From the NCBI RefSeq assembly GCF_000223905.1, contig NC_015948.1, positions 682,001 to 746,000 on the forward strand: a DNA stretch of 64,000 nucleotides, given 5' to 3'. The notes beneath the pieces are model-generated. The model saw only the letters and a program-made list of their open reading frames with translations. It was not told the origin of the DNA and ran no database searches. Every line of letters starts with the position of its first letter. Position 1 is the stretch's first letter. This document shows positions 52,199-62,070 of the stretch, one piece after another. The translations under genes and the position numbers were made by a program. This DNA comes from Haloarcula hispanica ATCC 33960 (GTDB lineage Archaea > Halobacteriota > Halobacteria > Halobacteriales > Haloarculaceae).

Positions 52199-52474
52199 TG
52201 GGGTATGCGTCAGGTGGTATCGGGAAAACCTTTCCCCACGGACTGAGCGGCCCCGAATACGCTTCTCAACATATCGCGGTACGTTGAGTGACAGCGCCGA
52301 CAGCGAACGAGTTGGGTCAGGACTCATATCGGCGACTGCGGATGATATTATCAGAAAAACACAACTAACCAACGTTAGCCGTACCGGGGCTATGAATTTC
52401 CACAGTGGCCACAGCGTTTATCATCGGTGAAAATTGCGCACCAACGCTTTATTAGCACGTTTGCGTAGCACTGG
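52199..52474. promoter_or_regulatory. Divergent spacer with htrII promoter
   Basis: CTTTATTAG at 52447-52455 lies 20-28 nt before the ATG at 52475 and 23-31 nt before the ATG at 52478, favouring the second ATG if the transcript is leaderless. The rest of the spacer shows no gene and no strong repeat. Confidence 0.45.
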
Positions 52475-54799
52475 ATGATGGAATCAGATAGGGACTCGCC
52501 GCTCCCGAGTTTTATTGCTGGCAGTTACGCTGCTAGACTCGGGTTGGCGCTTTCATTCGCGATAATTGTTATTATCGCCGCCGGGGTCCTGACAAGCGTG
52601 CAGGCGTCCGCCACTCTCGAGGAAGACGTTGCGGACGACATCACGGCGCTGTCAGAGACGCAGGCCGCACAGTTGGACGAATGGTTGACGACATCGCAGC
52701 GGGATGTCCGATCAACGTCGCGACTCCCCGTGTTCACTGACGGGACGAACACGGAGAAACAGCAACGACTGGAGGAGTTACGGTCCAACGAGGAACTCCC
52801 GCCCGGTGTCGTCGCAGTGCACTACTTCGACACCGAGACAAACGAGATCCGTGCCAGTTCGAATCAGGACTTCATCGGGGTCAACGCTGCCGAGCAGGGG
52901 GCACCGTTCGCTACGGACCCGCCACAGTTCGACGGTCCCGACGACACGCATGTGACGGAGCCGTTCTCCGTCTCGGTCGTCGACCATCCGATAGTGGCCG
53001 TCGTTTCGCCGGTCCCCGGTGACGAAGACAGAGCGCTCGTGTATATGATCGACCTCCGGGAGAAGGCCGACCAGATATCGAACCAGCGCGATGGGTCGTT
53101 TACCACGGTCGTCAACACTGACGGCGAGTTCGTCTCCCACCCCAACACCTCGATGATCGGGTCGACAGCACCGATCTCGGAGATGGAGTCGAACCCGCTG
53201 GGGACGCTCGAACCCGGCGAGAGCGCCTTCCACGAAACGGACAGTATGCTGATGGGACTGAACCGACTCGAATCACAGGACTGGGTCGTTATGGTCCACG
53301 CTGATCGCCAGAACGCGTACGCCCTGAGCGACCAGATCAACTCCGACCTCATCGGGCTCATTTTGCTTGCCGTCGTCAACCTCGGACTCATCGGAGTCAC
53401 GATCGGCGGAAACACGATCGCTTCGCTGCGACGGCTTTCGGTGAAGGCCGAAGCGATGGCCGAGGGGGAACTCGACGTCGACCTCAGCACGTCACGCGAG
53501 GACGAGTTCGGAACGCTGTACGCCGCCTTCGACAATATGCGGGCGAACCTCCGGATGCAGATATCCGAAGCCGAAACCGCACGGCAGGAAGCCGAGGAGG
53601 CCAAAGAGCAGGCACAGACGGCCCGTGAGGACGTCGAATCCGAACGCAACGAGATGGAGGCGCTGACCGGCCACCTCGAACTCAAGGCACAGCAGTACAG
53701 CGACGCGCTCGCCGCCGCCGCTAACGGTGACCTCACCGCACGGGTAGATACGGACAGTATGAACGAGGCGATGGCGGAGGTCGGCGAGGACATCAACACG
53801 ACGCTGGATGCGCTCGAAGACACCATTGCCGACATGAAGGCGTTCGCGGCCAACGTCATCCAGTCCAGCGACCGCGTCAACTCGAACGCGGAGCGGGTCG
53901 ACCAGGCCAGCAAGCAAGTGTCGAAGTCGATAAACGAGATCTTCGAGGGGACGACAGAGCAAAACGAGGGGCTCGAATCGGCGGCCGCCGAGATGCAGAA
54001 CCTCTCGGCGACCGCCCAGCAGGTCGCCTCCTCGGCCCAGCAGGTCGCGACCACCTCCCAGTCGGCCGCCGAAGTCGGTGAGGACGGCCGCGAAGCCGCC
54101 CAGGAGGCCATCGCGGAAATGAGCGCCATCGAGGACGAGACCGGCGAGACCGTCGAAGAGATCAACGCGCTCGACGACGAACTCGACGAGATCGGCGAGA
54201 TCGTCGGCGTCATCACGAGCATCGTCGAGCAGACGAACATGCTCGCACTGAACGCCTCCATCGAGGCCGCCCACGCTGACGGTGACGGCGAAGGGTTCGC
54301 CGTCGTCGCGGACGAGATCAAGGGCCTCGCAGAGGAGACCAAAGAGGCCGCCGCCGACATCGAGCAGCGCATTGCGGGCATCCAAGAGCAGGCCGGCGAC
54401 ACGGTCGAGACGATGGAGTCGACCAGTAACCGGATTACTGAAGGCGTCTCGACGGTCGAGGAGACCGTCGACGCGCTGGAGACCATCGTCGAGTACACGG
54501 AAGAGGTCGACACCGGCATCCAGGAGATCGACCGGGCGACCGAGGAACAGGCCCGGACCGCACAGGACGTGATGGGTACCATCGACGACCTGACGACGAT
54601 CAGTCAGCAGACGGCGACGGAGGCAGATACTGTGGCTGGCGCGGCACAGGACCAGTCCGCGTCCATCGACGAAGTGTCGGACTCCGCGACGGAACTCAGG
54701 CAGCGGGCTGACGACCTCGAATCGCTACTGGACCGCTTTACCGTCGAAAGCTCGGCCGGGACGGACACCGACAGCACGGCTGTGGTGGGGGACGACTAA
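52475..54799 (+). CDS. htrII: Sensory rhodopsin II transducer HtrII (methyl-accepting protein)
   Basis: The 774-residue protein has TM1 (about 20-43), an extracellular domain of about 240 residues (44-288), TM2 (about 292-316), a HAMP domain ([20 protein letters not shown]), a second HAMP-like segment (about 415-460), and the signalling coiled coil. The hairpin tip [20 protein letters not shown] is the CheA/CheW contact site. The large extracellular domain (as in Halobacterium HtrII) could sense a solute as well as couple to the rhodopsin. The rhodopsin ATG is 2 nt after the stop. The start may be 52475 or 52478. Confidence 0.92.
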   Translation: MMESDRDSPLPSFIAGSYAARLGLALSFAIIVIIAAGVLTSVQASATLEEDVADDITALSETQAAQLDEWLTTSQRDVRSTSRLPVFTDGTNTEKQQRLEELRSNEELPPGVVAVHYFDTETNEIRASSNQDFIGVNAAEQGAPFATDPPQFDGPDDTHVTEPFSVSVVDHPIVAVVSPVPGDEDRALVYMIDLREKADQISNQRDGSFTTVVNTDGEFVSHPNTSMIGSTAPISEMESNPLGTLEPGESAFHETDSMLMGLNRLESQDWVVMVHADRQNAYALSDQINSDLIGLILLAVVNLGLIGVTIGGNTIASLRRLSVKAEAMAEGELDVDLSTSREDEFGTLYAAFDNMRANLRMQISEAETARQEAEEAKEQAQTAREDVESERNEMEALTGHLELKAQQYSDALAAAANGDLTARVDTDSMNEAMAEVGEDINTTLDALEDTIADMKAFAANVIQSSDRVNSNAERVDQASKQVSKSINEIFEGTTEQNEGLESAAAEMQNLSATAQQVASSAQQVATTSQSAAEVGEDGREAAQEAIAEMSAIEDETGETVEEINALDDELDEIGEIVGVITSIVEQTNMLALNASIEAAHADGDGEGFAVVADEIKGLAEETKEAAADIEQRIAGIQEQAGDTVETMESTSNRITEGVSTVEETVDALETIVEYTEEVDTGIQEIDRATEEQARTAQDVMGTIDDLTTISQQTATEADTVAGAAQDQSASIDEVSDSATELRQRADDLESLLDRFTVESSAGTDTDSTAVVGDD

Positions 54800-54801
54800 C
54801 A

Positions 54802-55512
54802 ATGGCAACCATAACGACCTGGTTCACGCTGGGACTACTGGGTGAACTGCTCGGGACGGCCGTGCTGGCATACGGCTACACGCTCGTCCCCGAAGAGACG
54901 CGGAAGCGCTACCTCCTGTTGATAGCGATTCCCGGTATCGCCATCGTCGCCTACGCCCTGATGGCGCTCGGCTTCGGAGCGATGCAGAGCCAGGGCCACA
55001 CGGTGTACGTGATCCGTTACGTTGACTGGCTGTTGACGACGCCGCTCAACGTCTGGTTCCTGGCGCTCCTTGCCGGTGCAAGCCGGGAGGACACGGTGAA
55101 ACTCGTCGTCCTGCAGGCGTTGACTATCGTCTTCGGGTTCGCCGGCGCGGTCACGCCATCGCCGGTCAGCTACGTGCTGTTCGCGGTCGGCGCGGCGCTG
55201 TTCGGCGGCGTCATCTATCTCCTCTACGGGAACATTGCGGCGGCTGCGAAGTCGACCCTGTCCGACATAGAGATCAGCCTGTACCGCACGCTCCGGAACT
55301 TCGTCGTCGTCCTCTGGATGGTGTATCCGGTCGTGTGGCTGCTCGGTGCGGCAGGAGTGGGCCTCATGGACGTCGAGACTGCGACACTCGTGATCGTGTA
55401 CCTCGACGTGGTCACGAAAGTCGGCTTCGGCGTCATTGCCTTGCTGGCAATGATGGACCTCGGCTCAGTCGGCGAGAGTGCCGAGGAGCCGACGGCGGTT
55501 GCAGGGGACTAG
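54802..55512 (+). CDS. sopII: Sensory rhodopsin II
   Basis: The 236-residue protein is a seven-helix microbial rhodopsin. R72 and D75 (RYVDWLLTTP) match the Arg and counterion Asp; F86 replaces the proton donor Asp of bacteriorhodopsin; K206 (VVTKVGFG) binds retinal. Tyr175 and Thr205 match the Tyr174/Thr204 pair of Natronomonas SRII used to signal to the transducer. So it is a phototaxis receptor for blue-green light avoidance, not a pump. It follows htrII by 2 nt, the usual order for this pair. Confidence 0.95.
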   Translation: MATITTWFTLGLLGELLGTAVLAYGYTLVPEETRKRYLLLIAIPGIAIVAYALMALGFGAMQSQGHTVYVIRYVDWLLTTPLNVWFLALLAGASREDTVKLVVLQALTIVFGFAGAVTPSPVSYVLFAVGAALFGGVIYLLYGNIAAAAKSTLSDIEISLYRTLRNFVVVLWMVYPVVWLLGAAGVGLMDVETATLVIVYLDVVTKVGFGVIALLAMMDLGSVGESAEEPTAVAGD

Positions 55513-55735
55513 CGAGGGGCGCGAACGAAGCGAGGGGCGCGAACAGAGTGAGCGGCCCTCGTTGTCGCGAGCGGGGAGGAACGATCCGCGAGCAGTGAGC
55601 GGCCCTCGTTGTTGCGAGCGGCGACGGAAGGAGCCGTGAGCACTGAGTCGCCCTCGAAAATGCGAGCGGGGAGAGCGACCCGCAAGCACTGGGTCGGCCT
55701 CGTTGACGCGGTCGGCGGCGGAAAACCCGCGAGCG
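55511..55735. repeat. Degenerate tandem repeats after sopII
   Basis: Two ~18-bp copies of AGCGAGGGGCGCGAAC (55511-55526 and 55529-55544) are followed by four imperfect ~47-bp units beginning at 55550, 55597, 55645 and 55691. Each starts with a form of GAGCGGCCCTC and holds a GCGAGCGG block. They begin at the sopII stop codon. No good reading frame with coding bias covers them. They might form hairpins in the 3' end of the transcript or serve as a protein-binding array. Confidence 0.7.
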
Positions 55736-55795
55736 GTCCCGACTTTGCGAGAAACTCACGGCACGTCGTTGTGTCGCCTCAGCAGTGCCGGTCTT

Positions 55796-56128
55796 TCAGG
55801 ACCGGTCCTCATTGACGCCACCAGACGGTTCTGCTTCGTCAGTCGCGTCGGTTGCCTCGGTCTCGTCTACGCTATCGAGTGCCTCCGGAAGCTGGTTCTC
55901 AATCAGCCAGAACGTCAACCGGTAGACGCCGTAGCCGAGCAGGACGAACAGCACTAAGTCGATGAGATACAGTTCGACGAACTCGAGGAGCGAGATTTCG
56001 CTGAGCGCGAGGTCACCGGACAGGATAAGAAACTCCAGCGTGGCGACGACGAACAGCGCGGGTGCAAAGAGGATCACGAGTCCGATAACGAGAATTGCGA
56101 GCCGTTTCTGTGCGGGCGAGACAGGCAT
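55796..56128 (-). CDS. Two-helix membrane protein, function unknown
   Basis: The 110-residue protein has two strong hydrophobic segments (about 9-30 and 52-70: LAILVIGLVILFAPALFVVA and LIDLVLFVLLGYGVYRLTFW) and an acidic, Asp/Glu-rich C-terminal tail (about 84-110). No family is recognised. It is transcribed towards the repeats that follow sopII. Confidence 0.6.
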   Translation of the reverse strand: MPVSPAQKRLAILVIGLVILFAPALFVVATLEFLILSGDLALSEISLLEFVELYLIDLVLFVLLGYGVYRLTFWLIENQLPEALDSVDETEATDATDEAEPSGGVNEDRS

Positions 56129-56271
56129 ACCTACGGTATTGGCGTCCAGACAGATAGTTCTGCACGCCTACCCAGCCAGTACCGGGCGGCTACGTTACAC
56201 GACAGCTGTCAGCGCAGCGAATAAACGGCGACCAGAGAACGACGCTACTGCACAACAGGGAACGCGCCCGG

Positions 56272-57231
56272 TCAGTGGATGCCCATCGCTTCGATCTGCT
56301 CCTGATACCGGTTGCGGATGGTGACCTCTGTCACCTGGGCCACGTCGGCGACCTCGCGCTGGGTCTTCTTTTCGTTACAGAGCAGCGAGGCGGCGTAGAT
56401 GGCCGCGGCGGCGTAGCCGGTGGGTGATTTCCCCGAGAGCAGGCCCTGCTCGGCGGTGGTGTCGATGATCTCGTTGGCCTTGGACTGGACTTCCTCGGAG
56501 AGTTCCAGTTCGGAGGCAAAGCGGGGCACGTACTGCTTGGGGTCGACCGGCTCCATCTTCAGTTCGAGTTCCTGGGCGACGTACCGATACGTCCGCCCGA
56601 TCTCCTTCTGCTCGACCCGGGAGACGTCCGAGACCTCCTCCAGGCTCCGTGGGATACCTTCCTGTCGACAGGCCGCGTACAGACAGGCCGTGGCGACGCC
56701 CTCGATGGAGCGACCGCGGATGAGGTCCTCGTTGAGCGCGCGTCGGTAGATGACCGACGCGACCTCTCGAACCGACCGTGGCACACCGAGCGCGCTGGCC
56801 ATGCGGTCGATCTCCGACAGCGCGAACTGCAGGTTCCGCTCGCCGGCGTCTTTGGTTCGGATGCGTTCCTGCCACTTCCGGAGGCGGTGCATCTGGCTCC
56901 GCTTCTCCGAGGAGAGCGACCGACCGTAGGCGTCCTTGTCCTTCCAGTCGATCTGTGTGGTCAGCCCCTTGTCGTGCATCGTCTGGGTCGTGGGGGCTCC
57001 GACGCGTGACTTGGACTGGCGTTCGGAGTGATTGAACGCCCGCCACTCCGGCCCGCGGTCGATGTTCTCGTCCTCGATGACGAGGCCACAGTCCTCGCAG
57101 ACGAGTTCACCACCGCCGTCGCTAGATATGGACTCCGACTCACACTCGGGGCAGGTCTGCTGGCCCGTGCTCTCGGACTCCTCCTCGCGTTCCTCCTGGT
57201 CAGAATCCCGCTGGCGCGTCGGCCGTTCCAT
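56272..57231 (-). CDS. tfb: Transcription initiation factor TFB
   Basis: The 319-residue protein has the TFB layout: an acidic N-terminal stretch, a zinc ribbon (TCPECESE and [10 protein letters not shown], about 27-50), the B-finger/linker with [20 protein letters not shown], and two cyclin folds (about 115-205 and 215-310; [23 protein letters not shown] and [20 protein letters not shown]). The C-terminus has the HTH that contacts BRE. It recruits RNA polymerase to TATA-bound TBP. Haloarchaea have several TFBs; this is one. GTATAAATGT at 57261-57270 is its likely TATA box. Confidence 0.97.
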   Translation of the reverse strand: MERPTRQRDSDQEEREEESESTGQQTCPECESESISSDGGGELVCEDCGLVIEDENIDRGPEWRAFNHSERQSKSRVGAPTTQTMHDKGLTTQIDWKDKDAYGRSLSSEKRSQMHRLRKWQERIRTKDAGERNLQFALSEIDRMASALGVPRSVREVASVIYRRALNEDLIRGRSIEGVATACLYAACRQEGIPRSLEEVSDVSRVEQKEIGRTYRYVAQELELKMEPVDPKQYVPRFASELELSEEVQSKANEIIDTTAEQGLLSGKSPTGYAAAAIYAASLLCNEKKTQREVADVAQVTEVTIRNRYQEQIEAMGIH

Positions 57232-57496
57232 GTGTTCTTTTACGGAGAAAAGCCAATCACGTATAAATGTTTGGGCGAGACCAACAGTTTTGCCTGATCT
57301 GGATGCTGGCCGCGGATGCTAGCTGGAATAATCATGTTAAATTTAGCTAGAACTGTCTATGTTTCGAACGAGCGGTGGGTGTAACCGGCTGACACACCCG
57401 GTTCACACTCCGCGATGATGCTGGAGCGCGGACGGATCGGTAGCAGTCGACCGGCATATCGCGCTCTTTTAGTCCGGGACTCTCCCACTCTGACGT
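57232..57496. other. Spacer between tfb and the hypothetical/TrmJ pair with inverted repeats
   Basis: The 265-nt gap contains the TFB TATA box (57261-57270), CTAGCT at 57319-57324 with AGCTAG at 57345-57350, and AACCGG-N9-CCGGTT at 57383-57403. CTAG is rare in haloarchaeal DNA, so the CTAG-containing arms stand out. No gene is visible. Confidence 0.35.
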
Positions 57497-58021
57497 ATGA
57501 GCAAGGTCAATATCGGGCTTCGTGGCTGGCGCTTCGACGAGGACGTACTCGGGCCGGACGGACGGGTCCGGCCGCTCAAGACGATGGAACCGGAAACCCG
57601 CCAGCGGCTGCTGGTGCTCGCAGAGCGGGTCGTCGACCCCTGTGACGCCTGCTGGCTGATTCACGGCGACGAAGACATCGAGCAGTGCAACGTCGCGGAT
57701 GCTATTTACGGGGAGCCGATGGGCGAGGTGGTTGTCTGTTCGGACCACGAGACGGATTTCATCTACTGGTTCCGCGAGGAGGGCGGCGAGGCCCACGCTG
57801 GAGAGACGGACCTGGCCTCGGCCTTCCACGAGTGGTTCCTCGACGGGAACCGCGCCCCCGAGGGATATGTCGGCCTCGAACACGTCGAGGAGGACCCGAC
57901 AGCGCTGCCGGAGGCCCCCGACAGGGACGAAGCGATTCCGGGACTCGAAGAGGAAGTCGAGCAGATGGACGAGGAAGACCTCGACACAATTGATATGGAC
58001 CTGAGCGACCTGGACGTATGA
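57497..58021 (+). CDS. Haloarchaeal hypothetical protein upstream of TrmJ
   Basis: The 174-residue protein starts [20 protein letters not shown] and has a central cysteine motif ([20 protein letters not shown]) and [17 protein letters not shown]. The C-terminal part (about 130-174) is very acidic ([17 protein letters not shown]). Two or three cysteines near CDAC and QC could bind zinc or a cluster. I recognise no family. The last base of its stop codon overlaps the start of the TrmJ-family gene by 4 nt (ATGA), so the two are coupled. Confidence 0.7.
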   Translation: MSKVNIGLRGWRFDEDVLGPDGRVRPLKTMEPETRQRLLVLAERVVDPCDACWLIHGDEDIEQCNVADAIYGEPMGEVVVCSDHETDFIYWFREEGGEAHAGETDLASAFHEWFLDGNRAPEGYVGLEHVEEDPTALPEAPDRDEAIPGLEEEVEQMDEEDLDTIDMDLSDLDV

Positions 58022-58743
58022 TTTCGGTCGCCGTCGTCGACGCGGAGACGCCGGGCAACGTCGGCACCATCGCCCGCTCGATGAAGAACTTCGGCCTGTC
58101 GGAACTGCTGCTCGTCGACCCGCCGGAGCTGGACCCCGACGGCGAAGCGTACGGCTTCGCCGGACAGGCCCGCGACGACATCCTCCCGAACGCCCGGACG
58201 GTAACGTTCGACGAGATCGTCGAGAACTACCACACCGTCGCCTGCACGGCGACGACGAACGAGGACCCCGCCAACCACGTCCGGTATCCGGCGACGACGC
58301 CGGCCGACCTTGCCGACTCGCTTCAGGATGTCGAGGGCGACATCTGCGTCGTCTTCGGCCGCGAACGGGTCGGGCTCTCGAACGACGAACTCGCACGGCT
58401 GGACGTCGTCTGCTCTATCCCGGCCAGCGCGTCGTACCCGGTGTTGAACCTCGGTCAGGCGGCCACCATCGTGCTCTACGAACTCCGCGAGCTAACTGTC
58501 GACGAGACCCAGCACCCCGAACAGCTGCACACGCTCGCCGCGACGCCGGCCGTCGAGGGGCTACACGAGGAGTTCGACCGCTTCCTCGGCGCTATCGGTC
58601 ACCCCGAAGAGAAACAGCACAAGGCCCGGCGGCTGTTCCGCCGGGTGCTCGGGCGTGCACAACCCACTGGCCGGGAGACGAAGACCCTTCGCGGCCTGTT
58701 CCGGCAGGCCCGACAGCGAATCGAGCGTGCCGAAGACGACTGA
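58018..58743 (+). CDS. trmJ: TrmJ/SpoU-family RNA methyltransferase
   Basis: The 241-residue protein has the SPOUT knot: [22 protein letters not shown] at the start, [20 protein letters not shown] (motif 2), and [23 protein letters not shown] (motif 3), which bind SAM. A C-terminal helical part (about 160-241) is typical for TrmJ, which makes the 2'-O-methyl at tRNA position 32. In archaea TrmJ-like enzymes do the same. The residue set does not show which base is modified. Confidence 0.9.
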   Translation: MISVAVVDAETPGNVGTIARSMKNFGLSELLLVDPPELDPDGEAYGFAGQARDDILPNARTVTFDEIVENYHTVACTATTNEDPANHVRYPATTPADLADSLQDVEGDICVVFGRERVGLSNDELARLDVVCSIPASASYPVLNLGQAATIVLYELRELTVDETQHPEQLHTLAATPAVEGLHEEFDRFLGAIGHPEEKQHKARRLFRRVLGRAQPTGRETKTLRGLFRQARQRIERAEDD

Positions 58744-58746
58744 GGG

Positions 58747-61221
58747 TCAGTCGAGCTTTTCAGACCCAGTGTCGGAGTCGAACAGCGCGCCGATGACGGC
58801 GTCGTGAGCCTTCCGCAGACGGTAGTGTAAGGTCGGCGCGGAGATGTCGAGTGTCTCAGCCAGTTCCTCGGCGGAACTCCCTCGCGGCCAGTCGTAGTAG
58901 CCGCGTGCGTAGCCAGTCTTGAGTGCGGCGGCCTGTTTCGGCGTCAGCCGGTCGCGTATCCGCGTCTGGAAATCCGTGGCCGTCGAGACTGGCTGGTCGA
59001 CGTACTGCTTGCTCCGCAGTTCTGTCCCGGGCGCGATCTCTTGAATCGCCTCGACGACGGCGCGGACGTTGATGTCCGGTGCCATCTCCGCTGTGAACCG
59101 CAGGTCGCCGTCCGCTGCGACGGCCCGCCGCACGGCCCCGCCGTAATCTGCGAGCGTGTCGAGCGGCGATGCGGATATCTCGTCGAGCGCGACTTCGAGC
59201 AGGGGCGCTCGGTTCTCCGCCGCCGTTTCCACGACGGTACAGGACTCGACCGAGGGCGTCTCAGTGAGCGCCTGACACACCCGGTCAGTGTCCACACCGC
59301 TGATGCGAACGTAGTGGAGGCAGTTCCCGGAACTGGTCGGGACGCGCCGTTCGAGCGTAAACGAACAGTCGAGCATCGCTGAGAGGCCGGCGAAGGCGTC
59401 ATCGGAGTCCGGCGTCAGGAATTCGAGTTCGACCGTTGTCGCCGCCAGCAGTGACTGCTGACTGTGGACTCGCTGGATAGAAAGCGCGATAAGTCGCCCT
59501 AGATCGGCCAGGATACTCGACTCACGACAGCCAATCGTGGCTTCTGTCGATGCATACACCATCAGGACGCCGTACGTGGTCTCGCCAGTTGTCAGGGGAA
59601 CAGCCGCGACGGAGCAGCGGTCTGCGAGTAGTGGGCGGTCCATCCCGGTGTCCGAGGGCGTCGACACGTCGGTGATATCCTCGACGACCTGTACCTCGCC
59701 GGTGTCGATGGCATCGATGGCGAGACTGTGCTCGCCGGGCGAAATATGCTCCGGCGTTGCCGTGTCGATCCCAGCGGCGGCACTCAGTGTTATCCTCGTG
59801 GCACTCCCGCGGCTCCCGGCCCACACGGCCTGGTACAGGTCCGATTCAGTGAGATGCGTACACACTGCCGATTCGATTTCCTCACGCGTCTGTGTGTCCT
59901 GTAGCGCCTTCGCGATCTCTCTGCCCAGCACGTTGAGCCGCTGTGTCTGTTCGAGTTCGTCACGCTGTCGTTCGAGTTCGGCCTGTCGGTCTTTGTGCGC
60001 AGTGATGTCTCGGGCGACGAAAATGACGGTATCGAGGTCGTACGTGCGGCTTTCCAGCGGCGCGACCCGCGCCTCGAACCACCGCTTGCCACCGGGAAGC
60101 TGCAGTTTGTACTCCACAGATTGGAACGACCCGGTCCGCAGGGCTGCACGAACGGTCGCCAGTAGCGAATCAGCGGTGTCGTGGGGAAGAAACTCGTGTA
60201 GCGTCTGACCGACAAGCGTGTCCGTATCGTCGACCGTCACCATCGTCTCGGGATCTGTCGGACAGTCGAGAAATCGCCCTTCCGCATCAATGATGAAACT
60301 GGGGTCTGGGAGGGCAGTATTCAACGCGCTTCGCTGTTCCGTGTGGCGCTGTCGTTCGAGTTCGTACCCTGCCCAGTCCGAGAGCAACCGGACGAACGTC
60401 AGATCCCACTGCGTGAACACTGTCTCGCGTGGTTCCAGCCCGTAGAAGCAGAACGTCCCGTACACGGCCCCGTCGACGACGACGGGCGCGCCGATGTAGT
60501 TCGCGATTCCCCACTCCGGGTCAGCGAGGTCCGGCGCGTCCGCAGCAACGTCACTGATCGCGAGCGGTTCGCGGTGTTCGACGACGTGTCTGCAGTTCGG
60601 GAGGTCCTCGATGCTGGTCGTGCTGCCGGCTTCGAGGTCGGCAGTCGCCGGTGCAGCGACTGCCTCGAACACGTACTCGTCACCGTGGACCCGGGAGAGC
60701 GTCCCAAACGACGTATCGAGCGTCTCACAGCCGAGTTCTAGCAGCGCGTCGAGTTGTTCTGTGAATGTCCGGTTCGCGTCGGTACAGATATCGTAGGCCG
60801 CTTCGAGCACTGACTCCCGTTGCTTGCGGGCCGTGATGTCGATATGTGCGATGGACGCATACGTCTCCCCGTCGATAGTGAACGGGGCGGCGTACAACCG
60901 GAACCACCGTTGCGATGACGGGGCGTGACATGGATATTCAAGTTCGAACGTGGGTTGTTCGCCAGCGAGGACGGTTCTGATCCCGTCGGCTGCCTGTTGC
61001 CCGGTCGCGTCGTCAGCCATGTCAGCGACGTCGAAGTAGTTCACGCCCAGCGTATTCGGTGTCAGCTCTGTTCCGTTTGCCCGGCCGAACTCGCTCCACG
61101 TCTCGTTCGTCGAGAGGATCACCCCGGACTCGTCTACGATCGCAAACATGAGTGGTAGTGTATCCATGGCTGGCTCGTACAGGGCTGGGATATCATGGCC
61201 ATCCATGACACTTGTGACCAT
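58747..61221 (-). CDS. Bat-type PAS-GAF-HTH transcriptional regulator
   Basis: The 824-residue protein has PAS 1 (about 15-130), GAF 1 (about 145-285), PAS 2 (about 300-410), GAF 2 (about 430-590), and a Bat-type C-terminal unit ending in an HTH_10 domain (about 760-815: LTPKQAAALKTGYARGYYDW and ELAETLDISAPTLHYRLRKA). Bat was first known as the bacterio-opsin activator; many haloarchaeal paralogues exist, so control of the nearby sopII is only possible. The sensor domains suggest redox, light or oxygen input. The start may be ATG 61221 or the next one five codons on. Confidence 0.9.
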   Translation of the reverse strand: MVTSVMDGHDIPALYEPAMDTLPLMFAIVDESGVILSTNETWSEFGRANGTELTPNTLGVNYFDVADMADDATGQQAADGIRTVLAGEQPTFELEYPCHAPSSQRWFRLYAAPFTIDGETYASIAHIDITARKQRESVLEAAYDICTDANRTFTEQLDALLELGCETLDTSFGTLSRVHGDEYVFEAVAAPATADLEAGSTTSIEDLPNCRHVVEHREPLAISDVAADAPDLADPEWGIANYIGAPVVVDGAVYGTFCFYGLEPRETVFTQWDLTFVRLLSDWAGYELERQRHTEQRSALNTALPDPSFIIDAEGRFLDCPTDPETMVTVDDTDTLVGQTLHEFLPHDTADSLLATVRAALRTGSFQSVEYKLQLPGGKRWFEARVAPLESRTYDLDTVIFVARDITAHKDRQAELERQRDELEQTQRLNVLGREIAKALQDTQTREEIESAVCTHLTESDLYQAVWAGSRGSATRITLSAAAGIDTATPEHISPGEHSLAIDAIDTGEVQVVEDITDVSTPSDTGMDRPLLADRCSVAAVPLTTGETTYGVLMVYASTEATIGCRESSILADLGRLIALSIQRVHSQQSLLAATTVELEFLTPDSDDAFAGLSAMLDCSFTLERRVPTSSGNCLHYVRISGVDTDRVCQALTETPSVESCTVVETAAENRAPLLEVALDEISASPLDTLADYGGAVRRAVAADGDLRFTAEMAPDINVRAVVEAIQEIAPGTELRSKQYVDQPVSTATDFQTRIRDRLTPKQAAALKTGYARGYYDWPRGSSAEELAETLDISAPTLHYRLRKAHDAVIGALFDSDTGSEKLD

Positions 61222-61520
61222 GAGTCAAGTGTGGCGGCGAGCTACTTAACGCCCGGTGTCTAGTTAGAATAGTAATATTTTCTCGGGGAACACGTCTGTG
61301 GTGAATACTATGCAGAAATCGAACTCCAGAGCTCTATTCGGGCTGATTTGAACACAAACTTGGCAAAACAACTACCAGATATTCACATACTAACCAATTA
61401 CCGATTGACCCAGATATATCACCCATGAATCCGATTCGTCCCGATTTATTCTAGGGGCCTAGAGAGAGTGCTTAGGACAGTTACCGCTGTATCGAGGCAC
61501 AGGATACTCAACATCTCACT
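61222..61520. other. AT-rich divergent spacer between Bat-type gene and HTH-like gene
   Basis: The 299-nt gap is lower in GC than its surroundings. A TAATATTTT stretch near 61270-61279 is the likely promoter of the Bat gene. TCTAGG-GG-CCTAGA at 61450-61463 is a CTAG-containing palindrome 57-70 nt before the right-hand gene. No coding sequence is visible. Confidence 0.4.
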
Positions 61521-62009
61521 ATGGATTCCACTGCCAATCCGGTTCGCGTCGAACTGTTCGTCCGGTCCCTCTGTCCGGGAGATGCAACGCAACAACAGAA
61601 CTACCTGATTGACCGGTTACAGGCTCTCGAGGACGCGGGCTATATCGAGGATCTGTCGATATTAATCTGGGGGCGCCGGATCGAACCGCGGCTCGCACAG
61701 CGGACTGCGGAGGGACGACACCTGTTGGAGCGGCTTTCCATGTTCGAACAGTGGGAGCGCGACGCCGATGCCTCGCTTGCCGCCTTCGACTGGGAGCACC
61801 CGCTGACGAACATGGTTTCTGACGAATCGGTCAGCGTGATCACGCTGCCGACGCTTGCCCTCGCCGAATACGTTGATGATGACCTCACGCACGTCGCCCC
61901 CTGTACGCGGGATGGAACGGTCCACCGCGTCACCGACCGTGTCAACCGTCTCGCGGATGCCGCAGACCTAGCCGACAAACTCGAGCACGAGCGTACCGTG
62001 GTACAATAG
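61521..62009 (+). CDS. HTH-like haloarchaeal protein, function unknown
   Basis: The 162-residue protein starts with RVELFVRSLCPGDATQQQNYLIDRLQALEDAG, which looks like two helices of a small winged helix, and continues with ILIWGRRIEPRLAQRTAEGRHLLERL. The C-terminal part is acidic and helical. This fits haloarchaeal HTH-domain proteins without a known target. It lies divergent from the Bat-type gene and upstream of the DUF7344 gene. Confidence 0.6.
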   Translation: MDSTANPVRVELFVRSLCPGDATQQQNYLIDRLQALEDAGYIEDLSILIWGRRIEPRLAQRTAEGRHLLERLSMFEQWERDADASLAAFDWEHPLTNMVSDESVSVITLPTLALAEYVDDDLTHVAPCTRDGTVHRVTDRVNRLADAADLADKLEHERTVVQ

Positions 62010-62070
62010 CGTTCGAACCGCCCCAAACCTGCCACGATAGCTGTCCCCATCCAGCACCATACCAATCAAA

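Noticed and set aside
52864..54582. A 572-codon frame antisense to htrII
   Set aside because: It is Ser/Ala-rich and lies entirely opposite the transducer, whose domains and signalling hairpin are intact. It looks like a shadow of the coiled-coil codons.
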